NCBI RefSeq assembly: GCF_023856365.1
Contig: NC_064555.1
Location: forward strand, 20,098,254-20,162,253
From: Brienomyrus brachyistius
Taxonomy: Eukaryota > Chordata > Actinopteri > Osteoglossiformes > Mormyridae
Reading direction: 5' to 3'
DNA: 64,000 nucleotides
The notes under the pieces are model-generated. The model ran no database searches. It was given only the letters and a program-made list of their open reading frames with translations, and was not told where the DNA came from. A program made the position numbers and the translations under genes. Positions 20,655 to 31,989 of the stretch are shown here, piece by piece; the first letter of the stretch is position 1; the number at the start of each line of letters is the position of its first letter.

Positions 20655-22318
20655 CTGTATTAAAGTACAAAAAAACTTTGAAACTGTAGACCGGTGCTAG
20701 GATGGCAATGGTGAAATGAATGAATTATCCTGTCACTTCCAGCTCTACAGTGTGAGTGAACGTGACTGACGTGCCTCCAGAATAACAAATACTTTTCATA
20801 GGGAATGATTGATGCATTTCAGCTCATCTGGGGAGAACTTAGCTAATAGCTCAGAGTTGTTAAAATCTTATCTAGCTCTGATTTAAAGGAGCCCAGGGTT
20901 TTAGCTTGCGCTACACTAGCAGGAAGACTATTCCATACTGTAACTACACACTGTGTAAAGAAGTGCTTCCTCAAATTCTTTTTAAAACGTTTTCCCTCTG
21001 GGGCGGCATGTGGTTAGCACTGTTGCCTCAAACCTCTGGGACCCGGGTTCGAGTCTTTACCTGGGCTACATGTGTGTGGAGTTTGAATAGCAACTATTTT
21101 TTCAGTGTGCAACTAATTGTGCGCTGCAAACATTTCGTTACCAAACACGTCAGAAGCCAGAAGATCAAAAACGTATAATTTTCATTCAGAATGGGAAGAG
21201 GATTATTTTTTTGTTTACTCAAATTCGAAGTCCACATGTCTTATATGCAATACGAGTGTGGCTTTACCGTAGAAGGGCGATTTGGAGCAGCATTTCAAAA
21301 AGATGCAGGCGAAAAATGCGTGAAACGAAACATCATTTAGCAACAGAGCAGTCAGTTTTTACCCAGCTGCATCTTCCCAGTGCCAGCGGTCCCAATAAGG
21401 TGGAGAAATACATTTATTTACACTTTTTCAATTTGGAGAATTACCTGGATTTGCTGTGTGCCTGTTAACTATGTAGAAAGGCAATAGCTAGAGTAATAGC
21501 TATGGCTCCCTATTTGAACTGGTAGATCTTGGCACACTGGCCACTTGAGTTGAAAATGGTTGGGCACCTCTGCATTAGATGGACAGAGAAAGTCAATTCA
21601 TTCACAAAATGCATTTTGTGAGTGGACGAAATATATTAGTAAAAAATGCATTCCATGAATGATAGTGAATCATTTTTGTAGATGAAATGAATGTCATTTT
21701 GTGGATGAAGCTGATTCTGTGGAATCACACGAATTTTTAGTCGAACGAAAGAATGCATTTCTCCTTTTGTTGAGTCACAAAAGGCACCAGGAAAGGCATT
21801 TCGTCCACAAAATGAACGATTTTGTCATTAAATGATGCTTTTTTTGTGGCACAGAATGTATTTTGTGCACGAAAATGAGCGCTTGATACTTGGCGCCCCG
21901 TACAAGAGCAGCAAGAATTTCATTGCATGACATTCTAATGCAAAAATTAAACTTGATTTGCTGAATTCTGTCCATTATATGGTTTCATGTGTGCATCTGA
22001 AGTACTTAGATAGCAACTTAATTTACTATAAATTCGTATTACTTGTGCAGACAAGATAAAAAAGGTCTCCGTAGCTCTGTTAACGTGCCTCATGTCAAAA
22101 TATTTATCACAGTACATTCTTCTCTACATCTGAGTTTTTGAATATCATGGAAAATATTATCATGAAACCAATAGTTGTCAAAGCATATATTTTTTAAGTT
22201 TTACATTACTTGAGCAAAATATACAGCAAATGCGAAAAATGTTTAAATCAGACATTCCGCACGGATATTTCTGTTGATAAATTGATATATTGGCAACTCA
22301 TCATGTATAGGATCTTAC
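20655..22318 (-). other. Intron 1 of perforin copy B
   Basis: Inferred between donor AAG|GTAAGA (22318-22317) and acceptor ATACAG|AATC (20656-20655). It contains a reversed partial family 1 repeat at 20995-21085 ('ggcggcatgtggttagcac', 'gacccgggttcgagtc'), a possible hAT-type remnant at 21090-21590, and the palindromic AT-rich region at 21590-21980. Confidence 0.6.
21590..21980. repeat. Degenerate array of 'AAAATG/CATTTT' palindromes
   Basis: The segment repeats variants of 'cacaaaatgcattttgtg', a perfect 18-base palindrome at 21603-21620, at about six to ten irregularly spaced sites, along with 'gtggatgaa' and 'gtccacaaaatgaacga'. No ORF. It is a repeat of unknown family, inside intron 1 of perforin B. 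Confidence 0.55.
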
Positions 22319-22375
22319 CTTATCCAGTGAGCAGTCAGAGAGACAACTGCATCCAAACTTGGACAGTGTGCCTTT
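22319..22375 (-). other. prf1: Non-coding exon 1 of perforin copy B (5' UTR)
   Basis: Ends on the minus strand in CTGGATAAG|GTAAGATC, a strong donor. It is homologous to 8478-8540. The transcription start near 22375 is estimated. Confidence 0.6.
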
Positions 22376-22400
22376 TGGTGGGCCTGCTTAGATTGTTCTG

Positions 22401-22407
22401 TTATATG
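22401..22407 (-). promoter_or_regulatory. Weakened TATA box of perforin copy B
   Basis: The minus strand reads GCATATAACAG at the place where copy A has GATATAAAAG. The flanking promoter text is conserved. The motif is closer to background than in copy A. Confidence 0.45.
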
Positions 22408-22625
22408 CAGTTATTTTACACGTCACACTGTGGTTTTGTAGACTATCCTTAAATAGATGTGTGGTCACTCTAACATAATGGGGGGGATGATCTGGAACTA
22501 TTCAAGTTTTGAGACAAATCAGGAAGTTTCACCAACAATGTTCAACAGCGATTAAACATGCTAAAAATAAATAAGCAATGAAGTTGCATTAAATAAGCAA
22601 CTTACATTAAATCAGGCAGAACAGT

Positions 22626-23920
22626 GTTGTCACGCCCGGCTCGTACGATCCTCGCGTGTGCCACGCCCCCCTGATTATCCACGTGTGCTTCCCCGATCGT
22701 ACCCAGCTGTACCCTGTTGTTTGGTCTATTTCAGCCCGTGTCTTACCTTAGTGCCTTGTCCGTCATTGATGTTGTCGATGTCAGTACCTGCCCGTTGCTC
22801 CTGTTTGTGTCTGGGGTCCTGCTCGCTCTCTGGCTCCAGTCTCCCTTTCGAGAGCGAGAAGGAGGAGCTCATCCCTAGCCCGCTGTCAGAATCGCTTCAT
22901 TTTGGAGCCCGTTTCCTGGCCCGACTCTGGGATAGCGAGGACGAGAAGCAGAGGCAAGTACCATTCCCGGACCTCGAGCCCTTGTCCCCCTGCCAGCTGC
23001 CACCTCTCGAGCGGTATAATTTCCGGCCCGAGAGGCTGTAGAATTGGGGAGGACAGCGAGCGATTAGAGACCCAATCCCGCGTATGCCCCGCTTTCCACA
23101 GGGGGCAGGGATCGTCTCTCCCTCGCTGGACTTACCAGTCCCGCCGGTGGAGGCCAACGCCCCTAAGACGCTCCCCTCACCTCTGTCGGAAGGCAGAGAG
23201 CGGCTGGCACACAAGTTCTTCGCCCTCCAGGGCTTATATTGGAGGGTGTTGGACAGCTTCCCAGCTCCTAGGGACTCAGAGGTGGAACAACTCCTGCATC
23301 AGCTTCACAGAGACTTCGAGGCTTTTAACCCCGCCTCTGAACCGGCGGCCCTCGAAGCCCTCGCGGAGGGCTTACAGAGGCTTCTCCAGCTCTGGAAGCC
23401 GGAGGATCCCGCACCGGAGCATCCGCCTCTGCCCCCGGAACCTGAACCGGAGCAGCCCCCTCTGCCCGCGGATCCTGCTTGAGAGCAAACGACGTTACCG
23501 GCGGACCCCGCTCCCGGGCGACCGCCGCCGCCTGCACTGCTCGCAGCAACTGCCCCCCTGCACTCTACGCTGCCGCCGCCCGCGGATCCCGCTCCAGAGT
23601 GGCCGCCGCCGCCTGCGCAGCCGCCTTCGCTGCCTGCGCAGCTCGCGCAGCCGCCTTCGCCTGCGCAGCCACTTGCGCAGCCAGCGCAGCCCCCACTGCC
23701 TGCTGCTATTCCTCCTGCAGTTCCCGGGCAGGCGCCCCCACTGCAGCAGCCACCGCCTGCAGCAGTTCCCTGGCAGGCGCCCCCTCCGCCTGCAGCAGTT
23801 CCCTGGCAGGCGCCCCCTCCGTCTGCAGCAGCTCCAGTTCCTGTCGCCCTAGTCCCCGAGGTGGTCCCGGAGGACTCCCTCTTGGCTCCTCCCTCTTAGG
23901 AGGTATAGGAGCTTGAATGG
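22626..23920 (+). mobile_element. GC-rich retroelement-like unit with Pro/Ala-rich frames
   Basis: Opens with TGTCACGCCC, like the LTR-like piece at 15050. It holds three adjoining frames (22658-23041, 23084-23482, 23479-23916). The middle one encodes a leucine-rich helical stretch (EALAEGLQRLLQLW) followed by Pro/Glu repeats, and the last part is a run of imperfect 'gcgcagccg'/'cagttccctggcaggc' repeats. I infer a degraded gag-like or non-autonomous LTR element. No protease, RT or integrase is seen. It could instead be an unknown low-complexity gene. Confidence 0.4.
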
Positions 23921-24024
23921 GACCACTGGTTAGTGTCAGAATATAGCTAAATAAACAGCAAATATGGTAACGCTATAGTCAGTGCACTGTATAGCATGTT
24001 AAGTGTGATTTATTTATTCGGCCC

Positions 24025-24210
24025 CTGGAGGATGGGCTCCCCCTTTGAGTCTGGTCCCTCCCAAGGTTTCTTCCTTCTAGGGAGTTTTTCCTTGCCACTG
24101 TCGCCTATGGCTTACTCACTGGGGGCTTTGGGTGAGGATGCTGTAAAGCGCTTTGAGACAATGTAATGTTGTGATAATGCGCTATATAAAAATAAATTTG
24201 TTGTTGTTTG
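24025..24210 (+). repeat. Abundant fish interspersed repeat (3' tail type)
   Basis: Contains 'ccaaggtttcttccttct', 'agggagtttttccttgcc' and 'aaagcgctttgagacaatg', ending in 'gcgctatataaaaataaat' and short TTG repeats. This text is very common in teleost genomes as a SINE/LINE-type tail. Confidence 0.65.
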
Positions 24211-25129
24211 TTGTAGAAGTGGCTCTGGAGACATAAGTGAGTCATATCCAGTATTATAGTTAGTCATGGCAGTAAAGTATAAAACAGTGGTCACCAACTG
24301 CTGGACTCATATATTTGACTTCAGACCCCCGAACAAAATATACAGAAAATAGTTAGGGACGCCTGGTATACAACAACCTCGTTTTCTCCAAAGTATCTAC
24401 TTTCTACTTTCAGATATTGGCCACCTCCCAGCACTCTCCCCAGCAGCAGTCATTACATCATGGTATTCATGCACTGCTCAAAGGTCAAAGGTCACATACT
24501 GTAAGCCAACATTGTTCAGTGACTTACATACAGCAGGACTAGGGGAGTCTAACCTTTGTATAGATATGCACAAAACAGAACATCATTGTTTGATACATAT
24601 ATCACTCTGACAAGTACTCTTGTGGTTTAACACCTCTTCTGACTGAAGTTCTGCAAAATGGAGGCGGATTAAAACACCAATAAACGCCCCAGTATATTTT
24701 AAGTGACCAACGTTCTGGTTTCTGTACTGGAAACCAGAACTTCCCTTTTGTTTCCTTGCCTTACTGGCCAAGTTGCCTATCAATGCAAAGCTTCCCACAG
24801 CATGTTTCTGTCATAAAAGTGAAAATGATTTTTTCTCTTATACAAAATGTCCAAAACACAACCCTGCAAATTGGTCATTTTCACTTCAATTTTATTGTCA
24901 TTATAGCATACAGAGGTACACAGACAATGCCTCCATTGATTCATCTTCTAAATCCACTTGTCCTATGCAAGGTTGCAGAGAATAACCCCGGATGTTCCAC
25001 TAAACTATTCACAGCACAAACCCTATTCCTACAGACAGGGAATTTGGCAACTGTAACTCTGGCATGTTTTTGGACCCAGAAAGTTAGCAGGGGAAATGTT
25101 TTTGTACTTGCAGGAAACAAAGAGCTGAA
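24211..25129. other. Gene-free stretch
   Basis: AT-rich. The overlapping frames at 24756-25139 show no domain. Nothing else recognised. Confidence 0.4.
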
Positions 25130-25840
25130 ACAGCGGTGAAGATGGCAGAGTTACTCTTAAGACAGATGGCTATAGTGGGGGCTCTGGAAAAAGGATGCAC
25201 CAGCCTAGGTCTCTTCCCTAGGACCCTGGCAGACATGGAAGACAACATCTTCTTCAGGAGGCTAGGCAGGCATGGACAACATCTGGCAGGCACATTCCCA
25301 TCGCATTCAGTTTCTTGTCAAATCTGTCTACGATACACTCCTAAGCCCTGCAAACCTTCATGCCTGGTGGTAGAGCAACACAACAACCAGTTACTCTGGG
25401 ACATGGTCACTGGAACATCTCCTAATCAGCTATTTGTAGACCCTTGGAGAAGTCTGCTACAGTATGTGCCATGACCAGCTGATTAAGAAGATTGCAGACA
25501 GCACGACCTTGACAATTAACACCATTCAACACCAACACCCTCCAGAAGTCTCCTTCGTTAGTGTTGGAGAGAAAGGTCTACATTGTAAGTGCTGGAGAGA
25601 AACCCCACCCTCAGCCAAGATCTATGCCTGGTGTCCTCCACACAGCCTCTGACTGGCAGCTGAAAGTCAATCTGGGCAAACAGTTGTGATTTCTAAAACA
25701 CATAACACAAACTACACCTTAGCCAGATGTGATTGTCAGCTCTGAGGCCAACAAAGAGCTGATCATGAGTTCAAGCTGAGCTAGAGGCTTTGAAGCCAGG
25801 CACACACTGCAGCTCATGTTGTCAACTTCATTCTAATGAA
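25130..25840 (+). pseudogene. Retroelement polyprotein C-terminal relic
   Basis: Frames at 25136-25474 and 25464-25652, continued past a stop, read in pieces as QLIKKIADS, VSFVSVGEKG, DWQLKVNLGKQL and TLSPDVIIVS. The order and wording resemble the C-terminal region that follows the RT in a widespread group of fish retroelement proteins (normally '..DWEM-VDL..L-FP..TTLRPDIV..'). Frameshifts and stops break it. The family assignment is from memory of such proteins and is tentative. Confidence 0.4.
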
Positions 25841-26178
25841 GTCCTTTGATTAACAAAAGCAGAATTTACATATAAGTTGCAGGCCCACTAAAATAAGACA
25901 TTTTAAGGTCATACTATTAAATGTCCGCATTGTGCTTCCCCTATTCAAAAAATAAACACTCTGCACTGTTTTCCTGCTTAATGAGAGATTCAATAACAGG
26001 AGAAATTTCTGCCTCAGTTTCAGTGGTGGGCGGGTGTTGTGGTTTACAGACAGCATTCACATGAGCGTGAGAAAGTGTGAGAGTGTGAAAGCGTGAGATT
26101 CACGCCAGATGCATGAGAGCTGGCTACCCTGTATCTAGCCGACATCATTTGCATGCTGAGAAAGAATCTGATAGAGAT

Positions 26179-26458
26179 CCATCCATCCATTTTCCAAACT
26201 GCTTATCCTAGTGGGTCGTGGGGGGTCCGGAGCCTATTCACTCAGACATGCACACCAATTTAGCAACTCCGATTGGCCTCAGCATGTCTCTGGACTGTGG
26301 GGGGAAACCGGAGTACCCGGAGGAAACCCCACGACGACATGGGGAGAACATGCAAACTCTGCACACAGGTGACCCAGGCGGAGACTCGAACCCGGGTCCC
26401 AGAGGTGTGAGGTAACATTGCTAACCACTGCACCACCATGCCCCTACTGTAGAAATGA
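26179..26458 (+). repeat. Family 1 dispersed repeat inserted in block X
   Basis: Starts 'ccatccatccattttccaaa' and ends after 'accactgcaccaccatgcc'. It is absent from block X copy 1. The octamer atagagat flanks both sides (26171-26178 and 26459-26466) and is a likely target-site duplication. Confidence 0.75.
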
Positions 26459-26850
26459 ATAGAGATGAATAGAGTTAAGCAGACAGGATACAAGGGGCCT
26501 CAATATCGTCAGAGGTCTGTAGGACAGAAAGTTCATGAGCTTCAGCAACTTTTTTCCTTTAGAGATTTAAAATATAGGACAAATAAATACAAATCATCAC
26601 CCTCTCTAGCTTTAAAGTGTAAGCTAAGTGCCATACAACGGTAGCCTAAGCACTGCCAGGTGCTGTAACACATCAAGGTTTCATGTGGCCTGCCTGCATG
26701 ACATAATAGCTGTTCAAAGTATTAAAATACCTCATTATTAATATCTGATTTGGGGATCATCTCTCCTTAAGCTGCAGCTAAATCAGGTACAGGGCAGATT
26801 TCAGATAAACCACTGAGTGACCTCTAGTGGCAGTTTCTGAAAAGAAACCA

Positions 26851-27010
26851 GTGGCCTGTACTACGAAGTGGGGTTACTGACTTATTGGGGTAACTTGTCA
26901 GATTTAAGGTACCACAGTTTAAATGGATTTAATACTCGTTCACTTACATTTTGCCCAACAATGTACCCCAATAAGCCAGTAACCGTACAGTACAGTACAG
27001 TACAGGCCAC
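26851..27010. mobile_element. 160-base MITE inserted in block X
   Basis: Ends are inverted: 'gtggcctgtact' at the left and 'agtacaggccac' at the right. The whole piece is missing from the same place in block X copy 1 (near 552), which shows insertion or precise loss. Confidence 0.8.
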
Positions 27011-27479
27011 AGGAGTCCAATTTAAAACCTCAATGACTACTCCCAGTTCAAACCCAGTTTAACCTCTGTTAGCCGACCGGTGTCTTAAATCAGCCATAAA
27101 ATACCCTCAGAACAACATTTATCATCCAATTTGTTTCTTACCTCTTGGTTACCTTGTTATGCTTCCTTATCCATGAAAGATTGGTTTTGATATTTTTGGT
27201 GAGGCTTTCTGGACCTTTCCTTACCTCTCGTTTTCAATAAAAAGAATTACGGTAAAATAAATCTCAAGAGAATTATATAAATAATTTGAATTGGTCTTGT
27301 CTTGCTTTACATGTGTAGGTATGCATTGCCTACTTTATTTATTTAAATAGAGGTTCCTGGCAAAGTCAACAAGCCTTGATGCAGTACACAGACTTATGTG
27401 GTGCATTTATGCAATTAAAACTTACAAACGGGTCAGGGCCGACCCGAACACAAGAACAATTATGATCTTCACCAGAGCA

Positions 27480-27768
27480 TTTATAATTTAGTGAATTCTT
27501 TTTTTTTTAGGTGCCGACCTTCACACGATAGCAAGGTTAAGCAGGGACAGGACGCAAGGAATTGGGGAACAGGGGGTTTAATCAAAAGGGAAAGACAAGC
27601 AGGACAACGGAACAGACAGCAAACTGAAAATGACGTTAATGACTGGACTCAGGAAACATACTTAAACCCAGGCTTAGATACACAGGACTGATGTGATCAT
27701 AAACCAGCCAGTCCTAACAAGCAACTTGAAACAGCTGATCACATGGGGATTCACGAGAAGCATTATAT
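27480..27768 (-). mobile_element. Possible LTR fragment
   Basis: The text after the T-run at 27500 ('gcagggacaggacgcaagg', 'gggggtttaatcaaaaggg') has the look of the 3' end of a fish LTR read in reverse. No partner LTR identified. Weak. Confidence 0.25.
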
Positions 27769-27951
27769 CAGGGGTCTCCAACTCCGGTCCTGGAGAGCTA
27801 CCGTCCAGTAGGCTTTCTGTCCCACTTGGCTTCTGATGAGCCACACCTGTTCCTGTTATTTACCTGAGAGCAGGTGTGGCTCATCAGAAACCAGGTATGA
27901 TAGAAAACCTACTGGACGGTAGCTCTCCAGGACCGGAGTTGGTGAACCCTT
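27769..27951. mobile_element. Hairpin MITE, hAT-like ends
   Basis: Left end CAGGGGTCTCCAACTCCGG, with the inverted right end reading CCGGAGTTGGTGAACCC. The arms include 'cctggagagctaccgtcc' and its complement 'ggacggtagctctccagg', with a second pair, 'tgatgagccacacctg' and 'caggtgtggctcatca', nested inside. The whole unit folds back on itself. Confidence 0.8.
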
Positions 27952-28007
27952 CATTAAATGAACTGTCATGAGTGACAAGGGTACTGTCTATTCGCAATCA
28001 GGAAAAG

Positions 28008-28100
28008 AGTAGGGCCACACTTCTTGTTCGTGATTGGACAATACCCATGTCACTCCAAGGGTACTGTCCAATCACGAATAAGAAGTGTGGTCCTACCCTT
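28008..28100. repeat. Inverted repeat, arms about 37 bases
   Basis: Left arm 'agggccacacttcttgttcg' is matched by right arm 'gaataagaagtgtggtccta', with 'gtgattggacaa' and 'ttgt/actgtccaatcac' pairing inward. Separate from, but next to, the MITE at 27769. Confidence 0.7.
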
Positions 28101-28329
28101 TCCGTTTTCTAAAATGTCATTGTGTTTTTTGAAATGTCGATATATTTTGACCTTCAGGGCTGTTTATCGCTTGAGTTTTATTAAAGGTGCGGACTCACTG
28201 TTCTAGTTTGTGTCTTTTTATTGCACACAATAATTACAGTCAGAACAGTCACACGGGCAGCAATGCTCTCCTCTCTGTACAATCTCCGTGTGCCCAACTT
28301 ATTCGGTCCTTGTGGGAACATTAGCTTAA

Positions 28330-29367
28330 GACATAACAATCCTATTGTTACATCCCTTTTCCTTTTTTTTACTGGTTTTTCTCGCTCGTCTCCAAACCGT
28401 GTTTGGTTCATACGGCTGAACTCTCACCCTGTCTCCTGGTTTCAGTCTGTCTATGTCCCGTACTGTTCTGTTGTAGTATCTGGCTTGTCGTTCTTGGTTG
28501 TGTCTCGGTCCTTGTAGTATCTGCGGCACTCTCGGATGTAGAAGACTCTGTTTCGTTGCAAGTAATGTTCTTGTCCTCCTGCTCAGAAGCATTTGAGAAG
28601 GGCTAGCCTGTAGGCCTTGGCTTGGAGTGTTTCTGTGATCCAATATAGCTAAGTAAGGCTCCTCACCTGTTACTTTGGCCTTCAGCATAAGGCGTTTCGC
28701 CATTTCCTCTGCTTTGCCGTTACTCTGTGGGTATACTGGGGATGAGGTTTTGTGATTAAATTCTCGTAACTGGATAAATCTTTTGAATTCCTGAGACGAA
28801 TATTGTTGGCCATTATCTGTAATTATTGTGTTGGGTATGTTCATTTATGTTGGGCAAAATGTTCATTTAAATCTTCCTAATAATTGTGCCCGATTTGCTG
28901 TCTGGCAGATAGTCAATCTCCCAAAAGTTGGAGTAGTAGTCTACTGTTATCAGATACTCTTTGTTGTTGAACGTAAAAATGTCCGTCCCAACTTTGGACC
29001 ATGGCCTATCTGGTATTTCATGACAGTGTGGTGTCTCTTTTTGCTGTCTTGTCTCTAGCAAACTGCTTGTATCACATTTCCCAACGTAGTTCTTGATATG
29101 TTCTGTCATCTCGGGCCAATAAACACATTCCCTAGCTCGTCTGAGGCCTCTATCCATGCCTAGATGAGATGAGTGAATTCTGCAAATAATCTCGCCTCTA
29201 ATGTCATGTGGAATTACAACTCGTTCTCCCCGGAATACTATTCCATCCTGCTCACTGAGCTCATCCTGCAGTCCAGAACTCTCGTAATAAAGTGGCGTGT
29301 CTTTCGGCGCAGTTACATCACCTACACTGCCACCATGTCCTTGATCATCATGCTTCAGTATCACCAT
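28330..29367 (-). pseudogene. Ty3/gypsy-type integrase pseudogene
   Basis: Minus-strand frames at 29367-28867 and 28844-28326 carry the zinc-binding H2C2-like segment (HSSHLGMDRGLRRARECVYW; the last two Cys appear as one Cys plus Ser), the integrase core start (PWSKVGTDIFTF, DYYSNFWEI), then the second half of the core (ITDNGQQYSS, PQSNGKAEEMAKR with the catalytic Glu) and a C-terminal domain. A stop and frameshift separate the two frames near 28850. No RT, RNase H or protease is visible. Dead LTR retrotransposon debris. Confidence 0.85.
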
Positions 29368-29766
29368 TGAAAAGTGTAAAGAATGGTTTAAAACTCTTCA
29401 AGTAAAATGTTGATTGGGTTTTGACAAATATTGCCATTTTAATGGGCAAGTGTTTGCAAGTAGATGGATACATTTATCCACTGAAAGAAATAAAACGCAT
29501 GAAAATTTTATCCTTAAGTCTGTTCCTCTTCCAAGATTCCTGGGAGGTGATGTGGATATTTTGGCTGCTATGACCAGTCTCATTGTCTTGATGTATATTG
29601 ACATTTTTATGAACCTCTTTCGCAGCCCTAATTTAGGGGACCCCGTACTTCTTAAGTATTTTATTACACCGATAAGCTGTTATAAATCCTTAAAATACTT
29701 AATGTAGAGGAGAGTGCAAAAGCTTGCTTTTGCATTAATACAATGAAATTTTATTTTAATAAGTTA

Positions 29767-30173
29767 CTGGGACTGGGAGTAGGAGAGACGATTTAGAGAG
29801 CGGCTTTGCAGTAATAGGGAAGCTTTATTAGGGACAAATATTGCAAGAAACAAAAGGAGCGTGTGGGGTGAAAACAATGGGAGGTAGGCTGGAGAAACAC
29901 GATGGAGAAGCACTAATCTGAACACAGGGTGAGGCAGGGCAAACAGTGACAAGTAAACACTGAAAACGAGGAAATCAGAAGGACTAATACAGCACTCACA
30001 ATGACCAGGGTACATGGTTATATATACAGATAACAAGACTGAAAGAATGGACAGGTGCAAATCCATAAATTAATTACCACATCAGGACAGAATTGCTAGG
30101 AAAACAAGATGACCAACAACATCTGTTGGCCAAATTAGAACCCGGTGGACACAGTAGGGTCAGATCCTGACAG
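29767..30173 (-). mobile_element. LTR-like sequence
   Basis: Read on the minus strand it begins TGTCAGGATCTGACCC and includes a 'gtatatataacc' TATA-like core about 160 bases in. It sits about 400 bases from the integrase pseudogene and in the same orientation, so it may be an LTR of that element or of another one. Confidence 0.45.
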
Positions 30174-30428
30174 TTGCTTCTTTCCAGTCTGAATATTTTA
30201 GCAGACCTTCATAGCAATCTATGAGGAGTGTTGCACAATGCTATTTATGAACAATTGGTCTTTGTATGATATTTCCATTAGACAACAAGCTGGTTCAGTG
30301 TTACAGTTCATAGTGGCCCATGGATCCAAGCTATTCATGTTTGTGGAATGTAGTCATAGGCCTTAACGTAGCTGGAAACATTCATAACTGATTAAAAAGT
30401 GAGCAGGGGTTCATTCTGTCTTTTAAGC

Positions 30429-30600
30429 CAGTGGTTCTCAAAGTGGGTCTTCGGGCCCCACTGCCCTGCTTGTTTTCCAGCTATCCCTGCCCCACACACA
30501 AGTCCCAGCTGTCTTTCAGCTTCTGATTGACTGAACACACCTGATCCAGGTAATCAGCAGTGTGTAGGGCAGGGATAGCTGGAAAACAAGCAGGGCAGGG
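30429..30600. mobile_element. Foldback MITE with 32-base perfect arms
   Basis: Starts CAGTGGTTCTCAAAGTGGG, a hAT-type end. Inside, 30461-30492 and 30567-30598 are perfect inverted complements (arm core 'ctgcttgttttccagctatc'). The right terminal repeat is missing, so the element is truncated. Confidence 0.75.
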
Positions 30601-31139
30601 AAAAGGCGCGGTTTATACATTTTTCTGTCTCCCTCTGCTGGTTACTATGAGCTATAGCAGCGGCCAGCTGGTCTTGCAGATATCAGAAAATCGCGTTTGG
30701 TGCCGATCCCAGTGACAGAAAACTTTCCTGCAGATGTATCCGGCAGGGAAGGACATAAGAATCTGAGCTCTGTTTACCTTTCATTACGTCATATATTTGT
30801 AGAAAGTATGTTCCGAAATGTGCTATGTTAATAGAAATATGGCTTTACTCTATTCCCACTGTTTCAGTTAGTAATACGTGTTGTATTCTACATTGTTGAT
30901 AATTTCATATATTAATATGAAATTATTAATATATGATCATCCAATTCAGTGTGCCCTCCTGCAATGTATTTAGAAGTTCATTGACCACCATGACCTTCAT
31001 AATCACATATCCCAGCATGCAAATTGTGAATCGTAGTAGCATTAATTTTTTTTTTTTATGTTCTTATCGGCCTCGTCTGGACTTGCTGTGCGTAACAAAC
31101 TTTTCGGTGGCTGCCTAGTGAGAAAACAGAGGATGTGAT

Positions 31140-31392
31140 CTTAAATACTACATGGGAATAAAAGCACAGCACGCAAGTCCGAACTTGCAAGCTAGTTGTA
31201 GCTCGAATACGGCGTGTTCCAGTGGAATTTAAAGGATGCGAATTGGCTTAAAGCGCCGTGAATGTCATGAGGATGTGGGATGCTAGGCAAGATCACAGAA
31301 GCAATGGAACAATTACTGAACTTCGCAGAAAGAAACCTTTACGTTTAACAGAAAGCGCAGAAGAAACGAAGCCAGGAGGCGGAAAAGGTAGG
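31140..31392 (+). pseudogene. Duplicated S100 promoter and exon 1, start codon lost
   Basis: Closely matches 39816-40310, the promoter and first exon of the intact S100 gene downstream: a TATA-like ATAAAAG at 31158, 'gaacttcgcagaaagaaacc', 'agaaagcgcagaagaaacg', and the donor 'gcggaaaaggtaggggg'. At the start codon the intact gene has 'ccaaatggcgg' and this copy has 'ccaggaggcgg', so the ATG is gone. About 200 bases present in the intact promoter are absent here. Confidence 0.75.
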
Positions 31393-31989
31393 GGGAAACA
31401 AAAAGATATTACACAGAAGACACAAATCATCGTTTCCAAATGATGGCGTGACTTGTCCTTTTCTGCTCACTTTCACGGTGTTACAATTAGTATGTGTGTT
31501 TTCTGTTTATCTAAATGCGAAATATGTTTGTAAGGTAATTATTGGAAGGCAAATTCAGAATCAGAGAAAAGACAAAATGCCCATATTTAATTGCGGATAT
31601 ACATCTTAATGTTATGGTTGCATGTGGTGTATTTTTGTTATGCATTCTGTGAATTATAGAAGATTAAAACAATTTCGGGGACCACATAATTCGTCGGTGC
31701 GTATAGTCCTTATATATATAGTGTTGTTCATATTTTCTCAAAAATGTTATTTCTCAGTTCATTCCGGACTATACATTGATGTATATATCTGTGATGCTTA
31801 TGCACGTCATAGATTTTTCGAAATATAACATTATAATTAAAAATTTCTGAATATGTGCAGGCATTTTAAATTATGTTCAAAATATGAAACGTTATATTCC
31901 ATGTTTGTTACTTAAAAATTAGTTACACAGCTATGTAAGCAACTTGTATTACTACACGTACAAATGGAAAACATCCCAGAACAGAAGCA

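Larger units (their letters stand above)
26035..27065. repeat. Low-copy duplicated block X (copy 2)
   Basis: Second copy of 1-620, interrupted by a family 1 repeat (26179-26458) and a small MITE (26851-27010). It lies about 3.6 kb upstream of perforin B exon 1. Confidence 0.75.

Noticed and set aside
22902..23852. 316-codon Arg/Pro/Ser-rich frame.
   Set aside because: Wrong-frame reading of a GC-rich low-complexity region. The alternative frames are equally open.
31258..31443. 61-codon frame across the duplicated S100 exon 1 that could be a new gene.
   Set aside because: It is out of register with S100, reads through a splice donor, and matches no family.
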